From Pholis gunnellus (taxonomy: Eukaryota; Chordata; Actinopteri; Perciformes; Pholidae), in NCBI GenBank assembly GCA_910591455.2, contig OU342808.1, positions 22,235,714 to 22,299,713 of the forward strand: DNA of 64,000 nt. Reading direction: 5' to 3'. This document shows, piece by piece, positions 23,541-34,900 of this stretch (position 1 is its first letter; every line of letters starts with the position of its first letter). A model generated the notes under the pieces. That model worked only from the letters and a program-made list of their open reading frames with translations, ran no database searches and was not told the DNA's origin. Both the position numbers and the translations under genes were made by a program.

Positions 23541-24598
23541 GTTTGGACCCTGATGGTGCGAGTGACTGTTGGTTACTGGACCAGATTTCACAGGTGAGTT
23601 TGTCTGCGGAGGCACAACTCTCTTTGTTGGGGCGGAGTTGCTGTTGGTGTGTCCAATCCCACAGCAACAAGGAGGAGGATGCAACTTGACACCTTGTAGA
23701 GGAATGAAAAAAAAAAAAACTGGTCCACGTGAACCTAAACAAGTCGGTGTCAACATTTTAAATGCAGTTAATTTTCTGCCGGATTGCACGTTTGCAAACA
23801 GCAGCTGTACGTTTAGACAGTTTCTTTTTTTGGGGGGGGGTTAAATTGTTATTGGTGTACTGAAGTTTTTCAGGTCATTTAAACCTTGTTCATTTTAAGT
23901 TTGACCAAATGTACGTAATGACAAAGAAACTACTCTGAATATTAGAGCTAATAATATAATGAAATTAGAAATAATCATGACAGAATGGATAACTAGCTAG
24001 AAAAAAGTGGTTAGACCTTGAGTCGTCACCATAGTGCTGTAAAACATTAGTGTAGCCAAGTAACTATTTAGCACACAAACTGACTGAGCTATATTTGCCA
24101 TCATACAGTGACATCCACCTCCTCAGGCTGACCTGTATGGTGAAACTGGGAGGACAAACTGGTGTGGCTAGCAGGACTGGAAACAGGCACCCTGCTGTCT
24201 CCACAGTGATCCCATTTAGTGTGGACACAATGCACACAGCGATGTGAGACACCGGCTTCACCGGAGGACAGCCCGGTGGGAGGAAGCGGGAACAATGGAG
24301 GGACCGAATGAAAAGAAAGTGAAGACCCCTGAGAAATGCAGGGCGTAGCTGTGGCGGAACTAGAAACCGGGATTATAGTCACAATCAGAAACGCACACAG
24401 ACAGAAACACACCTTTTTGTACATTTGAAAAGTGTCAACTATCTCTCAGCCCTCTCTTGCTGTTGTACAGTATGCTGTCCCCTGTTACTGTATGAGAACA
24501 TTCCTCTGGTGAGCATTATTCTCTCTGCAGGATCAGATCACACAGTGACACTGACCTGGTTTAGTGCCTCGCATGCTCTCACTCCACTAACCCCACAC

Positions 24599-24620
24599 AA
24601 ACACACACACACACACACAC
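24599..24620. repeat. short (CA)n microsatellite
   Basis: About ten CA units lie between the keratin gene and the LINE remnant. Confidence 0.85.
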
Positions 24621-25714
24621 TGAAAAAGGACGACAATGATCACCAAGCTCCTGAAATTATCCACGTGATCAAATCCAGACTATAAAAGAGGGGATGTAAT
24701 TTCAAGGTTAATTACATTCTTGGACTGCGGTTCGTAATCTGAATATAGAATGTATCACGTCTCAGGCGTCTGACACAATAACATGAACTTTGTTCAGCCG
24801 TCAACAATGAAGTTGAATCAACTCCAACAAAGTCTCAACAAAAGAAAAGTAACATTTCTTGTCTTCGTCCTGTTAATGCCATATCCTTTTTTAAATATCT
24901 ATTGTGATTACATGAATGTTATGCCTCTCAAGTGTGTCTGTCAGAGTTTATTGCCACATGTTGCCTATGTGTTCAACTAATCACCCTACTAGGCTGCAGC
25001 GTGGATGTACCGCCACCCAGTGGTAAGAAAACATACTGCACAATATGTCCAGATCAGTTGCTGCTGCTGTAACAACATAGCCTATTTACTGTATTATACA
25101 CAACGCATGTCCAGAATAAATAAGGCTGACAGAGAATTAAATCCACCTGTGCAGTGAGGCTTGAGGTTCCTTAATCATAAATAGTCTTCACTTATTTAAA
25201 GACCATCAGTTTAATCATGAGTGTTAATTAAATGTAAGGATGTGTCTTTTTAAATTGCTAATATGCAGCATGTGCATTTATAGTACCATATCATGAGCAG
25301 AAAAGCAACAGAAAATAATGTTGGCCCAAACATTATAGTGTTAGGATGCCCAAATTACAGTGTTACAATGCCCAGCAATTATACTTAAAATTAAATCTTG
25401 TATAGTTTTCTGTGGCTTTAATTTGGTCTCCACAAACTCCTGAGCAATATATTTGTGTCTTTAGCTGATTTCTTTAGTAGTCGTTTTTATTGGTTTAAGT
25501 TCAGAGTTTTTTTTTTTACAGTTTTTCTGTAAGTACAGGACATTTAATTTCTTTAAATTATTTAGACGTCTTCATACACGATATTTGTTTTCATAACTGT
25601 GTCTTTGTGAATGTGAGGGATTTCCAGTGCGATAAGAAGGGTACATCTTTTCAGTCTTGGGAAGTAATTTATTCAAGTACTGTATTTCCATTTTCTGACA
25701 CCTTACCACTACCC

Positions 25715-26835
25715 CACTAGTACGCAGAAGTATGGATCAGATGCCCGAACCACCTTAAGATTGCCAACTTATGACGCGAGGGAGCAGCAGTTTTAGACCG
25801 AGCTCCCTCTGAATGTCCAAGCTCCTCACCCTATCTTCAAGGAGCCCAGCCGCTCTATGAAGAAAGCTCATTTCGGCCACTTGTATTCAAGATCTCAGTT
25901 TGTCCGTCACTACCCAAAGCTCATGACTATAGGTGAAGGTGTACACATAGATGGACTGGGAAATTGAGAGCTTTGCCTTCCCCTCTTCACCACAATGGTC
26001 CGGTACAATGCCTGCATTACAGCTGATGCCACTCCGAACCGCCTTTCCATCTCACGCTTTATTTGACTCTCACTCGTGAACATGACACTGAGATACTTGA
26101 ACGTTCTCGTTTGGGGCAGGGAATCACTCCCAACCCAGCGGGCGCGCTCCACCATTTTCCAGCAGGGAACCATGGCCTCAGACTTGGAGGTGCTTTTTCT
26201 CATTCCGACTGCTTCACACTCACCTGCAAAAAATAATACTGGTCTGAAGGAGTCAACAGAACCACATCATCTGCAAAAAGCAGAGACGCAAGAGGTCCCC
26301 AAACCGGACACACTCTTCCCCTCGGCTGCGCCTTGATATCCTGGCCATGAAAATCACAAACAGGATCGGTGACGAGGGACGATCCTGGCCGAGGCCAACG
26401 TCTAATGCAAACTTGTTTGACCTTCGGCTAAGTATGCTGACACAGCTCTCACTTTGGTTGTACAAAGAGAGGATGGTTCATAGCAAAAACCCCAGTACCA
26501 CCCGGTTCTGCCACTCCAAAGGCACGATCCCTGACCTCCGAGCAACACTGAAGAGGCGTGTCGACGTGTCCAGAACCTTCAGCATCTCAGGACGAATCTC
26601 ATTCACCCCTGGCGCCGTGCCGTCGAGGAGCTTTTTGACTACCTCTGAGATCTCTGGGTGTGTCCCCCCCCCCCCCCCCCGAGTCTCCAAACTCTGTCAT
26701 TCATAGAGGACACGTTGGTCAGGTTCAGGAGTTCCTCAAAGTGCTCTTTGCACCGCTCGACAATATCCGCAGTCCGGATCCGCAGTTCTCCTCCCCCGCT
26801 GAACACAGTTTAGTAGATATGAGTATGACTGTTCA
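25715..26835 (-). mobile_element. decayed non-LTR retrotransposon (LINE) reverse-transcriptase fragment
   Basis: Read on the minus strand, three frames give successive pieces of a LINE reverse transcriptase. The first, at 26830-26478, has VVKKLLDGTAPGVNEIRPEML, then PLEWQNRVV. The second, at 26465-26253, has SPILFVIFMARISRRSRG and, in a shifted frame near 26290-26259, the catalytic FADD box. The third, at 26203-25910, has TSKSEAMV, TFKYLSVMFTSE and ASAVMQALYRTIVVK. The middle of the RT domain is deleted between the first two pieces, and there are frameshifts, so the copy is dead. The family resembles the abundant fish LINEs of the jockey/CR1/L2 side. I do not name the exact family. Confidence 0.8.
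26668..26682. repeat. poly-C run inside the LINE remnant
   Basis: A homopolymer of about 15 C interrupts the LINE reading frame. Its length may also be unreliable in the assembly. Confidence 0.8.
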
Positions 26836-29764
26836 TATTTGTTCTTGCTGAGCTAAATAGTAATGAAAAGCATCTATTTTCACCCGAATGCCCAGTCTTA
26901 CAGTGTGTTGTACAGTAGCGTCACCTTAAGCTCCTAATATACAGCAAGCAGGCATTTCTAGCTCCGACATGCCTCAGGAGAGTGATTTACATCCTGCTCC
27001 AGCTTCCTACAAATCAAACCGAAGTGCTGTGATATTTCAAAAGACGTTGTCGTCTCCCCCAATATAAACACATTCTGGGAACCTGCTGTGGAGTCCTGTG
27101 TTTATTTTTGCATAGTGCGCGGCTGGCCGTCAGCCTGGTTGAAGTGAATCATATGTTTCAGCTATTTCCTTGCTTTTCGTCGGCCCTCCTCCTGCTCTCG
27201 TGTGCTACTGTAAGAGTCATGTAGTTTACACATGAAAGAAAGTTTCTTTGTTTATTTCTCAGAACTTCTACAGCATACTATGTACCGACCCATAGTCCCA
27301 GAGTCAAATGACTTAATTTTGCTTTGTTTTGGCTTTGTTTGGAAACTTGATACTGAATCCCGTTGTGGGGAGCTTTTATAGCCAGGGTTAAATGGTAGGC
27401 TTGTGCAATATCCACATTTAAACATAACACCCTGAGCCACAAAGTAAATGCATTGTGGTCCAGTTTGCCTAAAGGAAGAAAGTTTCACCTAAAATTGTTC
27501 ACTCATGTAGTGTTAACCCTCCCATTGTTGTTTGTTGACGTGGCCCTGTTCTGAAGCCTCGGATAGTCAAGTTCTGAATAACAAATTGAGTTTTCTTTTA
27601 GTGGGAAAGGAGCTCAAGTTGCTGTTTTTCTCACGAAACAACTGATGGGACGAAATGACATGTAGATATGATATAATGCTTTAAGTGCTTCCAGAAATAA
27701 GCAGTTGCTATTGGAGGAAAACAACAAAACTATGCGTTTTGATGGTGGATGCCACATTTATTTTGTTGAGAACAAACCAGAATTAAAACACGAAACATTG
27801 CCCTGAATGTCTTGAGTTTATTCTTCAAGATGTATTGTAATATTTGAAACAATGGGTCCTTGATTGAGACAGAGGTGGCCATAAGCAGTACTCTCATTTC
27901 TAGCCTTTAACCATTGATTTGTTGGCTGCATGTTGCTGGTAGATTTTATCAGCTGGAGCTTGCATGCTGTGATAACGATGTCAATCGTCATCACAGGCCA
28001 GGGTTTAAATATAATAAGTGCACCCTTATGGAAGGGCCTCGGTTTTTACACAAAGTGAGACATAAGACTCGGCCCCGCTCTAATATTTTTGTACATTTCC
28101 TAAAGTCAGGAGATAATGAAATGCAAAGTTGTGTATAGCCTGCATTGATATATCTGATAACTTGTGTTTCCTGTAGATTATTTTACTCCTAACAAAGTCA
28201 TACAGTACACAAAGAAAGCCTTTCTATACTTAGATTCACCCCTACATTGTCAGTTTGGTGGTACAGTTGTATATCTTCATTAATCTCATTATCCTGAAAA
28301 TGTATGATCCATATTCTTTTATTTAAGAGTTGAAACTGAGACTTTATCATGCTCATCAGCCATTCAGCTACATTGCATGCCATCATCAGTTCAGTCGAAT
28401 AATATCCTCAAGTGAAGCGGGGGGGGGGGGGACAAGAAGCATATGGCAGCGTCTGAAATAAACTTGAGGAGGAGGGTTCTGATGAAGATGGCTCACGTTG
28501 CAATCTTCCACAGAGGTTTTGTTGACTGTTGTGCAGGGGAGAGCTCATCAGTATGAAGGAGAGAAATGTGAATACGCAGAGACGAGGGGCACTGCAGTGT
28601 ATCTGCTCATTAGGTGGGCGACGCTGTAATTCAGAGAGCGAGCAGCTCTGCAATCAGGGGCCTATTCATTAGCATGGGGGGCCCGCTTTCATCTGTAACC
28701 ACTTGAAGCTGCCAATCACCGAAGCGGACGCATGACATGATGACAAAAACGGGGCGGCTTAAATGCTCAGGGATGCTTGTGCATGCAGAGAAGACATGCC
28801 TAAACGCTGCCTCGAGCCCTCGTAAATGTGCGTTTTTACAGTGTAGTGCTGGCAGGTGGCCCAAACTGTGTCAGCCTGATAATCATCTCTCTGCTAAGCA
28901 TATTGACGGCTTTTGTTCTAAGATTTCACAAGGAGGAGCATCGCTTTCCTAAACAAGTTTCCTCCTGGATTTGAATTGATTGAAAGTGATGAGGGGAGGG
29001 GAGTTTGGTTTTTAGGTTAAGTTTAGGAAAGAATAAGAGTATTCCATCAGTCTTTTATGTTACAAGTTGTGCTCTTCTTCCTCATACACTTACCGCACAC
29101 TCCCACACAAAGACACGTATACATCATGTATACAAAAGGATGCAGACACACACTCGCATACACCTGGTGTAGTCAACGTTTGGGGATCTTCAATTAAATC
29201 TCTGAGTGGTATAAGAGAACCATTGTGTGTATGTTTTTATCTGCTGTGGTCCTGTTCCTCCACAAGCAACACGAGAAACACGGCCGTCACTTGAAACTGT
29301 ATTAATGCAGATGTGATCGCACTTTTTCTGTATTTTTACTCAAATTAGATGTGTGTTCACCTGTTTTAATTCCTCAGAGAAAACGTGTTCACTACTAATC
29401 AAACGTTAGACAAAAATAAATAACCAGCAACCTAAACAATCAGGGTATTTCCCTAAATCCTTTAATAGAATAGTTTTTTATGTAGGGAGTTCAGGAATAC
29501 AGTACTAAAGTTTCAACACAACGCTTAACCAGCACAGCTAGATAAATTCACTGCACACATACAACCCTGTATGTAGTTAGTGTTACACCCATTATAATCA
29601 AATATATGATAGCCATAATCATAGCACTTAAAGATGGCCACAATCTTATACCTTTTCTGTCTTTGAAATAAATACTAACCTCTGACAACTGCATGCAAAT
29701 GAGGTCCACAGTACTTGGCAAACAGCCAATCAAATTGCAGCGGGGCAACTGGCAATCAGTCGCG

Positions 29765-29906
29765 TCTAGATGGTCACCCTAGATATGCGAAAAACTCTCA
29801 CGATGCTTGCCGCCCGTCGACCTATCCTAACTTTAATCGGTTGAGGTCAATGCCTCACCTCAGCCATCTCGCGAGAGTTTCGCAAATCGAAGGTTACCAT
29901 CTGGAC
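29765..29906. repeat. large imperfect inverted repeat (arms about 38 bp, loop about 64 bp)
   Basis: The left arm at 29765-29803 begins TCTAGATGGTCACC and ends AAACTCTCACGA. The right arm at 29868-29905 begins CTCGCGAGAGTTTCGC and ends GGTTACCATCTGGA. The reverse complement of one arm matches the other over nearly its full length, with a few mismatches. It is not one of the MITE families above. It could be the ends of an unnamed transposon or a transcribed hairpin. Confidence 0.6.
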
Positions 29907-30289
29907 AGAACCTTGGCGATCAGCTTTGGGCATGTACATTTGTTGCCCACACTCGTAGCGCTTGACATTGTGAGCGTGAGGCTATCCCCAATTAGCGGCC
30001 TCTGGAGCCAAGCGCAATTAATAACACCGTTTAAGATATACAGAATGCAGTATATAGGGTTTACCTTTGGGAAAATGTAGGCTTACTGCGAGGTAACAGA
30101 AAATGTTGCTACAGAATTCCCAATGTGAGCTCGGTAATTATCTGATTGATTGATTAGTTGGGGAAATAAGCTGCCAATTAATCAGCAATGAAAATATGCG
30201 TTAATTTCAGCACTTATTTCAAGCTGATGAATTAGCCCATTTTACCTCATTGCAGATACACGGTATGAAATCTGTTAGGCACAAGAATA

Positions 30290-30680
30290 CAAATTTGAAG
30301 CTGGAGCCAGAAGCTTGTTAGCTTAGCTTAGCATAAAGACTAGAAATGTGTGGGAAACAGCTAGCCTCCACTCTGTCCAAGAAAAGTAAAAAAGGCAGTT
30401 CACTATTTTTGTGGTGCAACAATCACTGTGGATGCAGCGCTATTTCTTGGCTGGGAGCAGTTGACACAAACTAAATATCCTGCGTCATTTAGCTTTAGAG
30501 TCGCTGGTGTGCAGATTTATTCACTGCATATTTGGACAGAGCCAGGCTAGTTGTTTCCCCCCGTTTCCAGTTTTTGCTAAGCTAAGCTAACTGGCCGATA
30601 GCCTTTCAATTTTATCTTACGCTTTGGAAGCAAAGCATATAAGTATATTTTTCAAAATGTTAAGCTATTGTTTAAAGAAA
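30290..30680. repeat. TTAAAGG-type MITE copy (GCTTAGCTTAGCATAAAGAC core)
   Basis: The left half carries GTTAGCTTAGCTTAGCATAA and AACAGCTAGCCT. The right half carries GCTAGTTGTTTCC-like sequence and TGCTAAGCTAAGCTAACTGG, ending in TTTTCAAAATGTTAAGC. This is the palindromic structure of the family. The outer left end is decayed. Confidence 0.65.
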
Positions 30681-31392
30681 ACAAATGGATCCCTTTGTGT
30701 ATGTTATATGTTTATGTATAAAACATATACATGTATACCGGCAGAGACAGCAGCAACAGATTTTCTTAATCTTTCAAATAGCAACGTCTCATCCAGCATC
30801 AAATATCTTGTATCAGTGCTGGGCTGCTCCTTGTTCTCAGGATTGTGAAGCTAGAAGTGCAGGGGCGTGGCATACCCTGAATTTCCTTTAGTGGTTAAGA
30901 GAAAGGGGGCACATTGATATTCTTTAACTCAAAGTATTCCATTCATTCTTAACATTGCAGCTCCTTAAGTGCTGTCAATCAATGTAACAACTGTAGATAA
31001 TCTGTGTTAAAAGGCCTCACAAGCTGCCAGATCAATGGCCACGCTTTCACAGTAGGATTGATCACATTTCCCGTTAAGTAGCTACAGCATGTAAATTGGA
31101 GATGAAGTGCAGGACATTGTGCTCAATAATAGGTTACTGCAAGATCTTGGCCTCTGACAGTCGACCTTTTGATTTTTGTAGCACTTAGTGTGAAAAATAG
31201 TGCCCTAATGTAATGTGGAGATGCATTCACATTTATGTCTTAGAAAATGTTCATTTCTCCTGACATTTTTAGCCTCACACACACACGCACACACGTAACA
31301 ACACTCTCCCTCTTGCTCTCTCTGCACGAGTAAATTAAACCTGATCCTCAATTATTCAAACACTAACATTTTCATAACGGCTCTGATACATT

Positions 31393-31398
31393 TTTATT
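31393..31398 (-). terminator. candidate lhx6 polyadenylation signal
   Basis: AATAAA is found on the minus strand about 600 bp past the lhx6 stop. The stretch between (31400-31999) would be the 3' UTR. Confidence 0.4.
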
Positions 31399-31999
31399 AA
31401 ACTGTAGCAGTATTTACAATGTACAATCACTGAATTATTTCATTTCAAGACACATTTAAAAGTGCTTTTTTTTTTTTTTTCAAAAGTGAAGTTTTGTTCT
31501 GAATAAATAAGGAGTTTTTCTGACAACAATACAACAACAAACAAGTAAAGCTGCAAACGTGCTCATCACCAATACAAAAAACAACTGCTGAGGTTTTACT
31601 GTAATACTGCTACAACACTCCCTGTTTTCATACTGCAGCAAAATCATTAAAATACGTTGAGTGGGAAAACAAAAGGAAAACAATCCTGACCTGATGCAAT
31701 GTTTTGAGTCCCATCAAAAAGAGGAAAAATAAAATGTAAGTGGTCTTCTTATCTGCAATATAAAAAAAAATAAAAAATCTCCCATGTTGGCATGAAGGTG
31801 AGCCATTTCTCCACAGTCTGCTGTCTTTTCAAAGATGGTCTCACAGCAAAGAAGAATCCAACTGATTGAAAACAGATCACCGAGGTCCTGCGTGCCCCGA
31901 GGGATTCGGCTCCCAACCGGAGCAGATTACTGACAGTACGTCCCAAAAGGATTTTTTTTCTTTTTCTCCACATCATCAGAACGGTGATGACGCAGGAGG

Positions 32000-34900
32000 T
32001 CAGCGGCTGATAGGAAGCTGTGGTAAAGAGATGGAGGGATGGGTCAAGTGGCCCGGGGCGGCGAGGACGGAGAAGGGATGAGCTGCATGAAGAAAAGAGA
32101 GACCGCGTGAGTTTATGGAGCAACGTGAGCACGTTAATGTAATTTAGTTCATGGAAATGCTGCTGACGACGGAAAAAAAAACAACTCCTCAATGTTGAGT
32201 GAAGCCACAGAGACTTCAGGGTACATTCAGAATGCGTATTTCTAAAACTACAATGCAGCGTTTCCAACTTAGGCCCTCAACACTTTATCATAATGTCATT
32301 TTAATGTTATAGCCCCAAATCACTGTGTGGGATTTTACATGTGCATGTAAGACCAAAATACGGCTTTAATACTTGTATTGCAAATATTCATCATTTTTTA
32401 TTTTTGAATTTTGGTCCTTAACATGTATTTTCTATTCCCTTATTCTAATTATTATTCTTTATTGCAAACTAGCCATTTAATCACAACCTATTTCACCCTG
32501 TATCTCACTACTCTAGCTCTCTCATTGTTGTACTACTCCACAGTATATCATTGGATTATTATCACTGAAGCCTTAATGTGCAAGTATAGCATTTTACTTT
32601 CATAGTTGGTGGAGATTTCGCTGATTTGATCTATTATAGATACAGTTGGGAACATCTACAGTATGTGTAACGGTGCATCATATTTTCTGAACTGATGTTT
32701 TTATGTTAAGTTTAACCTGTAAAATAGCTAGTAACGACAGCCGTCAGATAAATGAAGTAAAGTACCATATTTCCATCTGAAATGTAATGTAGTAGAAGTT
32801 AAAAGTAGCATGAAATAGAGATACACAAGTACAAGCACCTCAAAAAAAGTAAATGTGCTACGTTACTGATTAGCTAATTATAGTGTTGGGAAATAGATTA
32901 TTAAACATAAAGCATTTAAAGTAGTGAATGCTATTTAACAAATGTATAATTGTTATGTGTGTTAATTGACTAACGTCCCTAACAAAGTGGCACTGACTTA
33001 AAGACCCTTAAACTCACTGTCCAGGTATCCGTGCAGGGCCAGCAGATGTGGTCGGTCCGGGCTGCTGAACGGTGAATAGTGGATATCGTCTGGCAGCGAC
33101 GGAGGCATCCTGGACATCGGAGCGCTCTGAGAGAAGCCGCTCTGAGAGAAGCCGCTCAGAGGCGGCTGCTTTTTGTGTCGAGCTCGGCAGTTCTGAAACC
33201 AGACCTGGTGAAATAGTTCAGATAGTGAACGTGCGGCAATCAGGGAGGGATATACTCAACAACAACACCGTGGTAAAGAGGGTTTGAGTGTCGTTCCTCA
33301 TTTGTTTGTCATTCCACAGTGTGGTGTGGGAGGATTTTAGCCATGAGATTAATGGCGTTAGAGTGTAACCAATGAAACTACTCTGATTGTTTTCCTCAAA
33401 GCATTTCATTGGTCTGGGTCACATCAGAATGTATGTATTTAAAGTGGTCTAAATGAGTTTCCACACACATCTGAGGAGTCACAGGTTCATTAAATTGGGA
33501 TAAAAATGGAAAGAAAGTGAAAGTTTTCTCAAAATTTGCTCTTTTCTTTTGAAATACCAGATACTTCACGTCGGCTGGTCTCCAAAAATCCTTTAAATCT
33601 GTATATTTCAGAAGGAAAACCTGGTCCCAGGTAGACAGTGCTTCATTTTAAGGAGCTACAAGCAAGAACATTTCTGAACTCTGGGGGACATTTTCTGGAT
33701 TTAGGGGATTATTTGTTGAAAAAGATGTGAACATCTGTTATTATTTTCCCTTTGTCTCATTCCACTAAAAATCTCACAACCCTTTAAAAGTATTTCAACC
33801 CCAAGGTTTTAACTACTTCAAAAATTGCTGTGTTAGTGTTTTTTAATCGTATGCTTTATTATTTCCTACCTGTATGACTCGTCTGCTCAGTCCCGTCATT
33901 TCTGCCAGTTTCTGTAGAGTCTGAGCGTCAGGGTTGTTGTCCTGAGCGAACTGAGACTGCATCACCTGCGAGGACACACAGTCATGAATCCACACACAAT
34001 ATACATATATATACACACGCGTAATACTACACTGACTGCAATAACACACACACACACACACCTGCAGTTGCTCAGCAGTGAACGATGTCCGCGCCCTCTT
34101 GGCTGGTTTTGGTTGGCAGTCCTGATCAGAGGGCAGCGCTCCCTCCAGAGTGAGTCCTGTCCCTTTAAGAGAGCACAATCTCAACAGTTCTGTTCCTTCT
34201 CCCCATAATTACATTTGAGTCAGCATATTGTGAAGGTACACAAAACAACACTTGTCCAAACAACTCATGTAACGCAATTAAGATGTTTTCTTGCCAACAA
34301 CCGCACAGTCCAAAGTATGTATACCACAGAGTCTAGTTTACTAGCAGTGTGACCAGTAAGGTTATTATGAATTTTAGGATCCATATAGAGCACAACTTTT
34401 TGGCTGTAACATGGTGAGCTGATGGTAAAATAATGCTTTCTTCCTCTTGCTTATTGTATTTGATGTGTGATTTTGTTAGAATTTCTCAAAATGTCCAGGG
34501 AACCTTACAGATGTAGCAGGTTCATCATTTAATGTTGGGTGAAGAACCACTGTTCATTCTCCCAGATATTTATCTTTAGTTAGAGAAGTTAACATCAAAT
34601 CAAATATTTCATGTTGAAATTAAGAAATTTAGAGAATTGCATTTGAAAATGTTCTAGTATTTTCATATTTCACTTAATAATAGTTACGTGACTGCAACAA
34701 AGAGCTGCATGTTGTCATCCAGAGTGGAAAAAGCTACTTGAGAGGAAACTTAGAGGGAGATTTGGAAACCTAAGAGATCAAGACTCGCCAGAATATTTTG
34801 TTCCATTTGTTGACTCTTGCATATTCTTGTTGGAAATCCAAACTGGATCGTTAGAGATGCACGTTTGATGACGTCTGTTACCGTTTTCTGCAGCCCGGCG

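Larger units (their letters stand above)
23541..31392. other. intergenic region between the keratin gene and lhx6, no intact gene recognised
   Basis: It contains a (CA)n tract near 24599, AAGTAC-type debris near 25660-25720, a decayed LINE at 25715-26835, a poly-G run near 28419, a large imperfect hairpin at 29765-29906 and a MITE near 30290-30680. The stretch 28600-28930 is more GC-balanced and may be conserved non-coding DNA. No open frame here has a recognisable domain other than the LINE pieces. Confidence 0.5.

Noticed and set aside
25715..26835. Protein-coding gene with reverse-transcriptase similarity
   Set aside because: The frames are broken and the middle of the RT domain is deleted, so it is a dead LINE copy.
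29715..30080. 121-residue plus-strand open frame
   Set aside because: It spans the inverted repeat at 29765-29906 and has no recognisable motif. The frame is explained by the GC-rich hairpin.
31749..32267. 172-residue minus-strand open frame
   Set aside because: It overlaps the last lhx6 exon in a different frame and has no family features. The lhx6 frame ends at 32000.
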